A stretch of 54,944 nucleotides of DNA from Novosphingobium aureum (GCF_015865035.1 NZ_JADZGI010000006.1:1-54944); one strand, 5' to 3'; counted from the first letter of the stretch, positions 27,188 through 40,431 are shown. Notes: a model not told the origin generated them from the letters alone. A program made the numbers and translations.

Positions 27188-27828
27188 GAGCAACCGCGCT
27201 CTTGGGCGGCCTAGCGTTTGTCGCGGTCGCGGCCTGGTGGAACCATCCGCAGGACCGCAAGAGCTTCGGTTGCTCCGACCTTGCGCCAGGCAGCGTGTGC
27301 GCGGCCGGAACCGGCCTTGTTCAGACCATTCACGGCGCCGACAGCGCTTTCATCACGCCCGACAGGCTCCCGCCGAAGGGCGTGCCCGGAGCGATCGACC
27401 CCGCCGTGACCCAGGAGAACATAGACCGGACTATCTGCCGACCGGGCTACGCCCGCTCGGCCCGTCCGGCCTATGCGATCACCGGTCGGTACAAGCGCCG
27501 CCTCATGGATCAGCAGCATCCCGGCCAAAGCAAGGCCGACTATGAGCTGGACCACCTTATTCCGATCTCGATTGGCGGTGCGCCGTTCAACGAAAAGGAT
27601 CTCTGGCTTCAGCCCCGAAACGGGCGTGCTAACGCCAAGGACAAGAACGATCTCGCCTATGTCCTGTGGCGCCTGGTCTGCCGGCACGAAGTGCCGCTTG
27701 CGACCGCCCAAAAGGCGATCAGCGAGAACTGGATCGCCGCGTATCAAACCTACGCAACGCCTCAGAACATCGCGAAGTATCACTTCCGGCATGGCAACGA
27801 GGTGGTGGCAGGTTCGTCAACTAAATGA
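27184..27828 (+). CDS. Membrane-anchored or exported HNH-like nuclease
   Basis: The gene starts with GTG at 27184, overlapping the primase stop. The 214-residue product begins with a hydrophobic segment (ATALLGGLAFVAVAAWW), so it is probably exported or anchored. The motif ELDHLIPISIGGAP (Asp123, His124) followed by NEKDLWLQP is an HNH-nuclease core. Paired cysteines (Cys30, Cys39, Cys85) fit a periplasmic location. It might cut DNA during uptake or transfer. Translational coupling to the primase is intriguing, but the role is not known. Confidence 0.65.
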   Translation: MRATALLGGLAFVAVAAWWNHPQDRKSFGCSDLAPGSVCAAGTGLVQTIHGADSAFITPDRLPPKGVPGAIDPAVTQENIDRTICRPGYARSARPAYAITGRYKRRLMDQQHPGQSKADYELDHLIPISIGGAPFNEKDLWLQPRNGRANAKDKNDLAYVLWRLVCRHEVPLATAQKAISENWIAAYQTYATPQNIAKYHFRHGNEVVAGSSTK

Positions 27829-27895
27829 AATTTGAAATCATCTTAAATTGACAACCCGGCGAGAGCGCCGCGCACTGCCTGAAAGGAAGACCTCG

Positions 27896-28222
27896 ATGCC
27901 CCAGAATATCGCTGAATTCCGGATCATTGGACGTGTCGGGAAAATCCGGCCTCTGGAGAAGGTGACCTATGTCAGTGTGGCCTCGAACTACAACCGCAGG
28001 GACGGGGACGACTGGAAGACCGATACGCATTGGAACAGCGTCGTGTGCTTTCCCAAGATCGCCGCCCAGGTCGAGAACGCCGAAGAAGGCGACCTTGTTC
28101 ACATCACCGGGCGGACCCGCGAGAACAGCCATTCGGGTGACGCCGGGATCGTCTATAAGACCGAGTTGATCGCAGATTCCTTCTCGATACTGGCGCGCAA
28201 GATGGCCGAGCAGGACAACTAG
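27896..28222 (+). CDS. ssb: Single-stranded DNA-binding protein, short
   Basis: The 108-residue protein has an OB-fold SSB pattern: EFRIIGRVGKI, YVSVASNYN, WNSVVCFPKIAAQVENAEEG and DLVHITGRTREN. It lacks the acidic C-terminal tail of chromosomal SSB, ending in EQDN. An AAGGAAG site lies before the ATG. It is a paralogue of the protein at 49736-50074. Plasmid SSBs protect single-stranded DNA entering by conjugation. It is followed by a strong terminator at 28335-28358. Confidence 0.8.
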   Translation: MPQNIAEFRIIGRVGKIRPLEKVTYVSVASNYNRRDGDDWKTDTHWNSVVCFPKIAAQVENAEEGDLVHITGRTRENSHSGDAGIVYKTELIADSFSILARKMAEQDN

Positions 28223-28250
28223 AAACGGGGAGGAGCGGGAGCGGCCTGCC

Positions 28251-28330
28251 GGCACGGCTCTATCTCCGCTTCGCTCCGACCGAACCCGCGAAGCGGTTTC
28301 GTCCTATTCAGGTCACGATCCTCGCTCGAA
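28251..28330. repeat. 80-bp repeat element, copy 1
   Basis: This 80-bp sequence recurs at 37886-37965 with 71 of 80 positions identical by my alignment. It contains a hairpin AACCCGC-GAA-GCGGTTT; in the other copy the loop is TTC. It lies between ssb and ardC, just before a terminator. A minus-strand frame over it looks conserved in peptide, but I take that as a by-product of the repeat. Confidence 0.75.
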
Positions 28331-28334
28331 GCGG

Positions 28335-28358
28335 AGGCCGCGTTAGCGCGGCCTTTTT
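28335..28358 (+). terminator. Intrinsic terminator after ssb
   Basis: AGGCCGCG and CGCGGCCT form an 8-bp stem with a TTAG loop, followed by a run of five T (28354-28358). This is a textbook rho-independent terminator on the plus strand. Confidence 0.85.
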
Positions 28359-28397
28359 CGTTTGTCAGTCTCAAGGGGGGCGGCCTCCCCCCTTCCC

Positions 28398-28619
28398 GGC
28401 AAGGGCCAGGCCGTCTTCGCGCGGCAAACCGCGCTGCGCTTGGCTCACGCGAGGGTGTCCCCATCCTTCCGTCCGCTGCGCTCCCGTGCAGGACGGGTGA
28501 TCCCCCTCCCTCGCACTCGGCCCTCCGGTGCCGGTTCAACCCCCCCGGCTTCGCCAGCGGGCAGAAGCCGATGGACGCCATCGCCTTCGGCTCCATCGAG
28601 GAAAAAGGGAAACCAGCAC
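28398..28619 (+). promoter_or_regulatory. Structured leader of ardC, related to the DUF3768 leader
   Basis: This about 220-nt GC-rich leader is homologous to 39819-40035. GCGAGGG (28449-28455) pairs with CCCTCGC (28508-28514); in the other copy the A-T pair is replaced by G-C, a compensatory change. CGATGG/CCATCG (28569-28574 and 28578-28583) forms a hairpin with loop ACG, versus loop TGC in the other copy. Both leaders end in a similar ribosome binding site (AAAAAGGGAAA) before the ATG. A shared cis-regulatory RNA is likely. Confidence 0.6.
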
Positions 28620-29564
28620 ATGACCCGCAAGACCAAGACCACCCGGCACAACACCGCCCCGCGCGCCGACGTGTACGAGGAAGTCTCCAGCCAGATTATC
28701 GCCATGCTCGAAGAGGGCACCCGCCCGTGGTCGCCGCGTTGGGCATCGGGCCTTGCCTCTCTTCCCCGCCGCCATGAGGGCACCGCTTATCGCGGCATCA
28801 ATATCCTTTTGCTTTGGACCGCCGCCATGACGCGCGGGTTTTCCAATCCCTATTGGATGACCTACCGCCAAGCCGCCGAGCTGGGCGGGCAGGTCCGTAA
28901 GGGCGAAAAGGGCAATCTTGTCGTTCATGCCGGAACCTTCACCCCCAAGGACGGCGAAACCGGTGAGCCTGTCACCAACAGCGAGGGCGAGGAAGCCACC
29001 CGCAAATTCCTGAAGCGCTATGTCGTGTTCAACGTCAAGCAGATCGACGGGCTTGATATGTCCAGGTATCCCGCGCCCGTTGTCGAAATGAAGAACCGCG
29101 ACGAGCGCGATACGGAGCTGGACGACGCCTTTGCCCGCTGGCCGGTCCCCTATGCCGAGGGTGGCCCGAGCGCCTTCTATGACCCCGCCGCCGACCGTAT
29201 CCAGATGCCCGCCTTTGGTGACTTTGAAAGCGGCAACGCTTTCTATGCGACCCTTGCGCATGAGGTCGTGCACAGCGCTGGAAGTGCAAAGCGTCTCGCC
29301 CGCGATACCCTACGCGATTACGGAAAAGCCCGAGAAATCAGGGCAGAGGAAGAGCTCATTGCTGAGATCGGAGCAGCCATGCTTTGCGCGCAGCTTGGCA
29401 TGGAGCCGACTGAACGCGAGGACCATGCCGCTTACGTGGCATCGTGGTTGACCGCCCTGCGGAATGATAAGCGGGCCATTTTCCGCGCTGCCAGCGCGGC
29501 GCAGAGCGCAAGCGAACTGATCCTGTCCCACATGGATGCACCTGCGCAGGCACTTGCTGCGTGA
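28620..29564 (+). CDS. ardC: ArdC-type antirestriction protein
   Basis: The 314-residue protein has the ArdC layout: an N-terminal single-stranded-DNA-binding domain (DVYEEVSSQIIAMLEEGTRP, WASG) and a C-terminal zincin-like metallopeptidase domain with HEVVH at residues 214-218 and a downstream EELIAEIGAAML containing the third-ligand Glu. ArdC proteins protect incoming plasmid DNA from host restriction. The gene follows a structured leader and has an AGGGAA site before the ATG. Two strong hairpins downstream (29575-29673) end its transcription before the restriction operon. Confidence 0.9.
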   Translation: MTRKTKTTRHNTAPRADVYEEVSSQIIAMLEEGTRPWSPRWASGLASLPRRHEGTAYRGINILLLWTAAMTRGFSNPYWMTYRQAAELGGQVRKGEKGNLVVHAGTFTPKDGETGEPVTNSEGEEATRKFLKRYVVFNVKQIDGLDMSRYPAPVVEMKNRDERDTELDDAFARWPVPYAEGGPSAFYDPAADRIQMPAFGDFESGNAFYATLAHEVVHSAGSAKRLARDTLRDYGKAREIRAEEELIAEIGAAMLCAQLGMEPTEREDHAAYVASWLTALRNDKRAIFRAASAAQSASELILSHMDAPAQALAA

Positions 29565-29574
29565 GGCGAAAGCC

Positions 29575-29673
29575 GAGGGCGGCCTGTGGCCGCCCTCCGG
29601 TACTTTCCTGCATGATTTGTGCGTTTTGCGGAGGCCGCGCGCCGGGGCTGGACGATAAACGTCCAGCCCCGGC
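29575..29673. terminator. Two strong hairpins between ardC and hsdM
   Basis: GAGGGCGGCC/GGCCGCCCTC (29575-29584 and 29588-29597, loop TGT) and a 14-bp perfect stem GCCGGGGCTGGACG/CGTCCAGCCCCGGC (29641-29654 and 29660-29673, loop ATAAA). The second is followed by TCTTCTTT. They probably insulate ardC from the restriction operon. Confidence 0.75.
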
Positions 29674-29801
29674 TCTTCTTTGGTGATGGGGGCACGAAGT
29701 GCCGCTGAAAACCACGCATATTTTTACGCGAAAACCCACTGTCAGGTTGCCGTGAAGCGCCCTCCTCCGCTACCGCTTGCGCAGCAACAGGACAGGTTTC
29801 G

Positions 29802-31389
<1,588 letters not shown>

Positions 31390-31400
<11 letters not shown>

Positions 31401-31800
31401 CCTCTCTATCGAGCCTTTCGAAAAGGCCATCGTTTCGCTGGAAGTGGCGCTGGACCGGCATGCGCAGGACAGCGATGACGATCTGATCCGCGATGCCTGC
31501 ATCCAGCGTTTCGAGTTCACTTATGAACTGGCCCACAAGATGCTCAAGCGCTTCCTCGAGGCGACGTCGGCCAATCCGGACGAGTTCGACAACATGACCT
31601 TTCAGGACCTTATCCGTTCCGGGAACGAACGGGGGCTGCTGCGCAGCGACTGGTCGGTGTGGAAGGACTATCGGCGCGCACGCGGCACCACCAGTCACAC
31701 CTATGACGAGGAAAAGGCACGCGAGGTTTTCGCTATCGTGCCGGATTTCCTGTCCGAAGCACGTTTTCTGCGGGATCGCCTGCGTGAAGGGCTGGCATGA
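31390..31800 (+). CDS. hepT: HepT-like HEPN toxin inside the restriction operon
   Basis: The 136-residue protein belongs to the HI0074/HepT group of HEPN proteins (also called nucleotidyltransferase substrate-binding proteins). The motif R-X4-H-X-Y is present as Arg98, His103 and Tyr105. In characterised MntA-HepT pairs this motif forms the RNase active site of the toxin, and the Tyr is the residue that MntA modifies by AMP addition. The gene overlaps hsdM by 11 nt and its stop overlaps the mntA::hsdS start as ATGA, so the three are translationally coupled. The normal MNT partner is not a separate gene but the N-terminal domain of the next protein. A non-toxic structural role cannot be excluded. 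Confidence 0.85.
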
Positions 31801-33385
31801 AGCAACCTGTCGATCTGCGTCCCGATCATGCGAAAATCGTGCATGAAATCATTGCTCGGTACTTACCTGCCGGAGTGTCCGTGCGTGTGTTCGGCAGCCG
31901 GGCTAAGTGGACGGCTAAACCGCATTCCGACCTTGATCTGGCGCTAAAGGGCAAGGAGCCCCTAGCCCGTTCGGTGCTGGGCGATCTGGCAGAGGCATTC
32001 TCTGAAAGTGACCTGCCCTTTCGCGTCGATGTGGTCGATTGGCGTACGGTTACGCCAACATTCCAAGCGGTGATTGACCGAGATGCGAAGGCGCTTCGTT
32101 GGCCTATTGTTACACTTGGCGAAGTTGCCTCTGAGATTACTGTCGGTCACGTAGGCTCGATGGCGAACGAATATGTTCCTGAAGGAATTCCATTCCTGCG
32201 GTCGTTGAACATCGCACCCTATCGCATTTTGTCCCAAGACCTGAAATTCATTTCGCCTGACTTCCATAAGCGCCTGAAAAAGTCGGCTCTTAAACCCGGC
32301 GACGTCGTTATCGTTCGGACTGGCAAACCAGGCGTTTGCAGCGTTATCCCGAATTGGCTGAGCGATGCGAACTGCTCCGATCTTGTGATCGTGCGTTGCG
32401 GAAGCGAACTCCGGCCCAGATATCTGGCATACTGGGCAAATTCTCTTGCCGCTCATCATATTGGAAGCAATCTGGTCGGCGCTGTTCAACAGCATTTTAA
32501 TGTCGGAGCCGCTCGACAGATGCCGATTTTTCTTCCGTTGGTTGAAGAACAGGATCGCATCCTCTCTGTCCTAGGAACCATGGACGACAAGATCGAACTC
32601 AACCGGCGGATGAACGAGACGCTGGAGGGGATGGCGCAGGCGATCTTCCGGGACTGGTTTGTCGATTTCGGCCCCGTGCGGCGCAAGGCTGCTGGGGAAA
32701 CGGACGCAGTGGCCATCATGGGCGGATTGACCCTGGAGCCCGCCCGCGCGGCCCAGTTCGCCGCCCTCTTCCCCGCTGCCTTCCGCGATGATGACTTGCC
32801 CGTCGGGTGGAGTGAGCGCCCGTTGGACTCAATTGCAGAGTTCCTCAACGGGCTTGCGTTGCAAAAGCACCCTGCCAAGCCGGGCGAGCCTGACCTGCCA
32901 GTCATCAAGATCGCCGAGCTTCGCAACGGCCTTTCGGACCGCACCAATCGCGCTGCGCGCACTTTGCCATCCAAGTACATCATCAAGGACGGGGATTTCA
33001 TCTTCTCTTGGTCTGGCAGCTTGATGGCTAAAGTTTGGACTGAAGGCGAAGGGGCGCTGAATCAGCACCTCTTCAAGGTTTCATCCGATGTTTATCCGCA
33101 ATGGTTTTATGCCCTCTGGGTCCAGCACCACATGCCGGAGTTCCGGCTCATTGCCGCTTCCAAGGCAACGACGATGGGCCATATCCAGCGAATGCACCTG
33201 ACAAACGCCGCCACTGTTTGTCCGCCTAATTCCGCAATCGAGGCTATGTCAGCGATTATGCAGCCTCTTTGGGATCAGATGATCCACAACGAACTTGAAA
33301 ACCGCACCCTCGCCGAAGCCCGCGATTACCTCCTCCCCCGTCTGATGTCAGGCGCCGTGCGCGTGGCCCGGGAAAGCGAGGCTGC

Positions 33386-33389
<4 letters not shown>
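31797..33389 (+). CDS. hsdS: MntA nucleotidyltransferase fused to HsdS specificity subunit
   Basis: The 530-residue protein has two parts. Residues 1-95 are a minimal nucleotidyltransferase: FGSRA with G33-S34, then ten residues, then D45-L-D47 (the exact G-S-X10-D-X-D motif of MntA) and a third Asp at 78 (FRVDVVDW). From about residue 102 (WPIVTLGEVASEI) it continues as an HsdS with two target-recognition domains separated by the central conserved helix (DDKIELNRRMNETLEGMAQA, FRDWFVDF) and a second such helix at the C-terminus. HsdS proteins normally have 400-450 residues and no such domain. The fusion puts the antitoxin of the neighbouring HepT on the specificity subunit. It overlaps hepT and hsdR by 4 nt each. 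Confidence 0.9.
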
Positions 33390-36523
<3,134 letters not shown>

Positions 36524-36562
36524 CCCAGGCGAGGGCAGCGCTGCCCCAATTGCGTTAGCGGC

Positions 36563-36901
36563 TTAGCCGTATGGCTTTGTTGCGCCGATGTTGAGCGTAA
36601 CAGCGTTCACGCCAGGCGCGGAAGTGCCGCGAGGATCACTGCGCGGATCCAGTGCGATCCACTGCCGCCCATAGGTCCGCGCCGCCAGATAGAAAACTGT
36701 GCCGTGGCATCCGACAACCATGCACTTGTCGCGCAGGTCGATCGGGGAGCCGTTTGCGCCAAAGCGCAAAATCTGGATCGACACGTCGACCCGCTGCTGC
36801 ATTCCGCAGCACCGGCACTGCGATCGCGCCAACGCATTCGTGCGCGCGAGCTCGCCCCAGGTTGAAGCCCAACGCGGAAAAAGAGGGGCGATATCGGTCA
36901 T
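36563..36901 (-). CDS. Small zinc-ribbon-like hypothetical protein
   Basis: The 112-residue protein contains two cysteine pairs (CRCCGMQQ and CMVVGC) spaced like a zinc ribbon. No other domain is visible. It lies 40 nt after hsdR on the opposite strand and follows the cyclase-like gene in its direction, with about 105 nt between them, so the two may be co-transcribed. I do not recognise the family. Confidence 0.55.
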   Translation of the reverse strand: MTDIAPLFPRWASTWGELARTNALARSQCRCCGMQQRVDVSIQILRFGANGSPIDLRDKCMVVGCHGTVFYLAARTYGRQWIALDPRSDPRGTSAPGVNAVTLNIGATKPYG

Positions 36902-37006
36902 TTGGAAAACCTACCAAGTCCTCGCTTCCACGTCCATTGGATCGACGGCACAATGCGGCACCACCGCCAGGACCTGTAATTCTAAACGGGTAGGCGTCGC
37001 TGGATT

Positions 37007-37855
37007 TCAACCCGCTGACTTTGCTTCTGGCCCTTTCCCCACAATGAAACGCTGACTTCGGAACGGCTGCGCATCCGGCCGGATGCGATCGGCATCGCGG
37101 TCGACCATCCCCAAAATTCCTTGCGCTCCCACCGTGTCGTTCCAGTAGCGTTCCAGCCAAGTCGCCTTTGAAAGCAGGCTTTCATCTTTGTGTTCTGCAA
37201 TTCGCTTGGCGAGGTAGTGTCGGACCAATCGTGCGGGACCATCGAGCACAACGGTCCCCGCTCGTGGTGTAGGATCATAGGCCTGAAAATTGATGAGGTA
37301 GTGCAGATATTTGCGCTCTGGTTCCGCGTCGTCGTGCATCATCCAAAGCTGAAAACCTGACGCTTCAATGTCGGCACTGACCACCGGGCAAAGCATGATC
37401 GCCGGATGACTGACTTCCTTGCACTCCATGCGGTAGGCCTCGATCATGGCCGGCCCGAACATGAAGTGGCGGTCGTGATGAATTTTGCCGACAGTCAGGG
37501 CCCCTCGCACCATCACGTCCACGACAAGCAGATTTTCCGCAATCGTCACCAGATTCTGCAACATGCTTATCAGGGCGCGGGGACTGCGTTCGCACGAGAG
37601 TACGAGGCAGTCGCTGAAATAGGTGATGAGGGTGTCCGTCGCCGGGTTTTCGCAAGCAGTGTCTTTGAGCCGCTCAATGGCATCGACGACAGCCTTCAGG
37701 GCCATCTCATCATTGGCCGAGCGCTGGACCAAGTTTGAAAATCCGAGAAGGTCGACGAAGGCGACATATTTTTCTCGATAAGCAGGCGCCGTCATGCCGT
37801 GAGCGTACAAACTGCCCTGGATTTCGTCCACAAAGCCATAGACTATTTGCACCAT
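37007..37855 (-). CDS. Putative nucleotide-cyclase-like palm domain protein
   Basis: The 282-residue protein shows the pattern of a family with a class III cyclase-like fold: YVAFVDLLGFSNLV with an Asp, about 60 residues later TYFSDCLVLS with a second Asp, then VRGALTVGKIHHD and FGPAMIEAYRMEC. The two Asp residues are spaced as the metal ligands of class III cyclases. Members are mostly unannotated, and some lie in defence loci. Here it lies beside a type I restriction operon. No partner effector is obvious except the small neighbouring gene. An internal ATG at 37795 is an alternative start. The fold call is inference from motif shape. Confidence 0.5.
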   Translation of the reverse strand: MVQIVYGFVDEIQGSLYAHGMTAPAYREKYVAFVDLLGFSNLVQRSANDEMALKAVVDAIERLKDTACENPATDTLITYFSDCLVLSCERSPRALISMLQNLVTIAENLLVVDVMVRGALTVGKIHHDRHFMFGPAMIEAYRMECKEVSHPAIMLCPVVSADIEASGFQLWMMHDDAEPERKYLHYLINFQAYDPTPRAGTVVLDGPARLVRHYLAKRIAEHKDESLLSKATWLERYWNDTVGAQGILGMVDRDADRIRPDAQPFRSQRFIVGKGPEAKSAG

Positions 37856-37885
37856 GAAAATGGCGAGGACGCGGGAGCGACCTTC

Positions 37886-37965
37886 GGCACGGCTCTATCT
37901 CCGCTGCGCTCCGACCGAACCCGCTTCGCGGTTTCGTCCCATACGGGTGACGATCCTCGCTCAAA
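37886..37965. repeat. 80-bp repeat element, copy 2
   Basis: This is the second copy of the element at 28251-28330, with the hairpin loop GAA changed to TTC. Together the two copies enclose ardC, the restriction operon and the cyclase-like gene. The element lies in the 375-base gap between the cyclase-like gene and the DUF4942 gene. Confidence 0.75.
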
Positions 37966-38230
37966 GATGAGGCGGCATAGCCGCCGCGATCGAGGTTGAG
38001 CGGCAAACAGCCAAGGGCTCCTGCCCTTTCGTTCCCCGAAGCGAAATAGACAAGACCGGGTTGCCGCCAAGTGCGGCCAGATCGGCGCGCCTGGCGCGCC
38101 GGGCCTTCTAGGCTTGCTGCCCGCACCACCTCCCGTCGATTTCGCTTTCCCCTCCCCATCCCGCGCTTCGCCAGCGGGTCAGAGCCGCCGCCGCAGGCAG
38201 ACGGCACAAACCCACGAGGAGCGAAATTCC
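37966..38230 (+). promoter_or_regulatory. Leader region of the DUF4942 gene
   Basis: The region contains GGCGGC/GCCGCC stems near 37971, a tandem palindrome GGCGCGCC-T-GGCGCGCC at 38084-38100, and a short stretch (CGCTTCGCCAGCGGGTCAGA) resembling the end of the ardC leader. An AGGAG ribosome binding site precedes the ATG at 38231. It is probably a diverged member of the leader group. Confidence 0.4.
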
Positions 38231-39706
38231 ATGTTCGAGCAGCCAACCAGCGGGCAGGAGCTGATGACCCCGCAGCAGATTTCCGACATTTGCGAGGGCC
38301 GCGATCAGACGATTGCCATGTGGCTCGACCTTTACGACCATTACCACGACACTCGCGAGGCCGCAGGGCGGCTTTCTATCGCCGGTTCGCTTTCCCTCTC
38401 GACCAGTGGCGAGCGTTACGAAGACAAGCTGACCAAGGCTTTCATTTCCTCCAAGACCATCCGCAAACGCCACCGGGAAACCGGCGATTGCACGGAAATT
38501 CCGGCGCGCGAGAACTTCACGGCGGTTCTGACCCAGACTGTCGACCGGCGTTGCTGGACCGCGCTCATGGATCAACTCGGCTTTGACCAGTTGCTGGACG
38601 AGCAGGCCCGCCGCGAGTTTCACGATGGTTTGCGCGAGGCGCCCGCCGCCTTCACCTCCGAAAACTGTTCAGCCACCTTCGGGCATATCTGGGGAAACCG
38701 GCGCGAACTCTATTTGCGCGGCATCGCCAACGTCTTTGCCAAGCTGGATCGCCGCTTTCGCTCGCATGACGGGTTCAAGATCGGTTCGCGCCTGATCGTT
38801 GATCGCGCCCTGAACGAATGGGGCTCTTGGGATCGCTACGAGCGCCGCGACACCCTGCGCGACGTTGAGCGTGTCTTTCTCGAACTGGACGGCAAGCCGC
38901 CCGTCTCCGAACGCCAGAGCATTGCTCACCTTGTTACCGATGCAGCGCGCAACCGTGCCAACCTTCCGGCTGTCATTCATGGCGATTACTGGCGCGTGCG
39001 GATCTTCAAGAACGGCAACCTGCATATCTGGTTCGAGAACAAAGACCTTCTCGATGCCGTGAACCGGCTCCTGGCCGAATACTACGGCGAGGCCATCGGG
39101 GATGGATACGACACCAGCGAGGCCGACGATGCGCCGAGCTTCCACCTCACACCGGCCAAGAATTTTGGCGAGTTTTTCACGTCCGAGGAAGTCGCGCGGC
39201 AGGTCATGGAGCGCGCGGAAATTCGGGCGGGGCAGCGCGTCCTTGAACCGAGCGCCGGCAACGCGGCGCTGGCGAAGCCTGCCCGTGAGGCGGGCGCAGA
39301 TGTGACGTGCGTAGAGATTCAGCCGGGCCTTGCGCATGAGCTGGGCGTGCTGCACGGCTTCGCCAATGTGATCGAGGGCGACTTTCTCGCCCTGGACCCG
39401 GCGCACTTCACTCCCTTTGACTGCATTGTGATGAACCCGCCATTCGACCGCGGCCGGGATTGTGACCATGTGCGCCACGCTTACGAGTTTCTGAAGCCGG
39501 GCGGTGTGCTGGTGGCGATCATGTCCGCGCGTGCCGAGTTTGCCGAGGACAAGCGGCATAAGGCACTTCATCGCCTTGTCGAGCAGGCCGCGCCCGTGTC
39601 CCGGTGGGGGCGCCAATCGAAGTGGTTCGACCTTCCCCCCGGATCGTTCGCCCATGCCGGAACCAACGTGAACACCGTCATTCTTGCCATTCGCAAGCCC
39701 GAGTAG
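38231..39706 (+). CDS. DUF4942 protein with adenine methyltransferase domain
   Basis: The 491-residue protein has an N-terminal DUF4942-type region and a C-terminal Rossmann methyltransferase: the SAM-binding motif LEPSAGNAALA is at residues 338-348 and the catalytic NPPF at 402-405, as in N6-adenine methyltransferases. Such genes are typical accessory genes of alphaproteobacterial plasmids, found beside ardC, DUF3768 and ParB-like genes. It might methylate plasmid DNA to avoid restriction. The start at 38231 has a good AGGAG site; the frame further upstream is not needed. Confidence 0.8.
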   Translation: MFEQPTSGQELMTPQQISDICEGRDQTIAMWLDLYDHYHDTREAAGRLSIAGSLSLSTSGERYEDKLTKAFISSKTIRKRHRETGDCTEIPARENFTAVLTQTVDRRCWTALMDQLGFDQLLDEQARREFHDGLREAPAAFTSENCSATFGHIWGNRRELYLRGIANVFAKLDRRFRSHDGFKIGSRLIVDRALNEWGSWDRYERRDTLRDVERVFLELDGKPPVSERQSIAHLVTDAARNRANLPAVIHGDYWRVRIFKNGNLHIWFENKDLLDAVNRLLAEYYGEAIGDGYDTSEADDAPSFHLTPAKNFGEFFTSEEVARQVMERAEIRAGQRVLEPSAGNAALAKPAREAGADVTCVEIQPGLAHELGVLHGFANVIEGDFLALDPAHFTPFDCIVMNPPFDRGRDCDHVRHAYEFLKPGGVLVAIMSARAEFAEDKRHKALHRLVEQAAPVSRWGRQSKWFDLPPGSFAHAGTNVNTVILAIRKPE

Positions 39707-39818
39707 GCGCGGGAGGCGCGCGCGGTTTTCCTTTCACCGCGCGCGTCGAACCCCGAAGCAGAGACGGCAAGCCGTCGCGCCAATTTCTTGAGTTCAGGGG
39801 CCTGTTCCGGCCCCCTGG

Positions 39819-40035
39819 CGCAAGGGCCAAGCCGTCTGCGCGCGTGCCGCGCTCCGCTTGGTGATCGCGGGGGTATCCCCACCCTTCCTACGCTTCGCTT
39901 CGTGCAGGGCGGGTGATCCCCCTCCCCCGCGATCAGCCCGAATTTGCGCCATTCCCCGGCCCGCTTCGCCAGCAGGCAGAAGCCGATGGTGCCCATCGCC
40001 TTCGGCTCCATCGTAAGAAAAAGGGAAACAAGCAC
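39819..40035 (+). promoter_or_regulatory. Structured leader of the DUF3768 gene
   Basis: This is the homologue of the ardC leader. TGATCGCGGGGG (39862-39873) pairs perfectly with CCCCCGCGATCA (39924-39935), a 12-bp stem. Position 39870 (G) and 39927 (C) replace the A-T pair of the ardC leader. The CGATGG/CCATCG hairpin (39984-39989 and 39993-39998) has loop TGC. The end before the ATG is almost the same as in ardC. Confidence 0.6.
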
Positions 40036-40431
40036 ATGACCAATTTCGCAGCAATGCCCCCCGAGCAGCGCGCCGAATACGCGGAGCGCGTAGCCGTTCT
40101 GAACGATGCGCTTCGGGCCGACCTGAGCAATCCCCAGCGTGGCCGCGTCGTCCTTACCGATGGCATTCGCGCCATGATCGAGGACACCGACCTTTCGCCG
40201 TTCTGGTTCGACACTGCCAACGTCTTGCGGATCGTGACGGATTTCGCGGACTTCACCGAAGACAACAACCCGCACGGCGAGCGTGATTTCGGGGCTTTCG
40301 AGTGGAAGGAAACCCGCTGTTTCTGGAAGATCGACTATTACGACAACGCGCTTGAGGGCGGATCACCGGACCCGGCTGACAACGATGTGACCATGCGCAT
40401 CATCACGATCCTTCGCGCCGACGAATACTGA
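40036..40431 (+). CDS. DUF3768 family protein
   Basis: The 131-residue protein matches the DUF3768 pattern: an N-terminal RVAVLNDALR, a central TDFADFTEDNNPHGERDFGA, and a C-terminal WKIDYYDNALEGGSPDPADN with TMRIITILRADEY. The family is widespread on alphaproteobacterial plasmids and has no known function. The true start is the ATG at 40036 after an AAGGGAAA site. It lies between the methyltransferase and ParB-like genes and has a structured leader related to that of ardC. Confidence 0.85.
   Translation: MTNFAAMPPEQRAEYAERVAVLNDALRADLSNPQRGRVVLTDGIRAMIEDTDLSPFWFDTANVLRIVTDFADFTEDNNPHGERDFGAFEWKETRCFWKIDYYDNALEGGSPDPADNDVTMRIITILRADEY

Noticed and set aside
28219..28596. Minus-strand frames over the ardC and DUF3768 leaders that look alike at peptide level
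   Set aside because: The similarity follows from the DNA homology of the leaders; the frames diverge in register and have no ribosome binding site.
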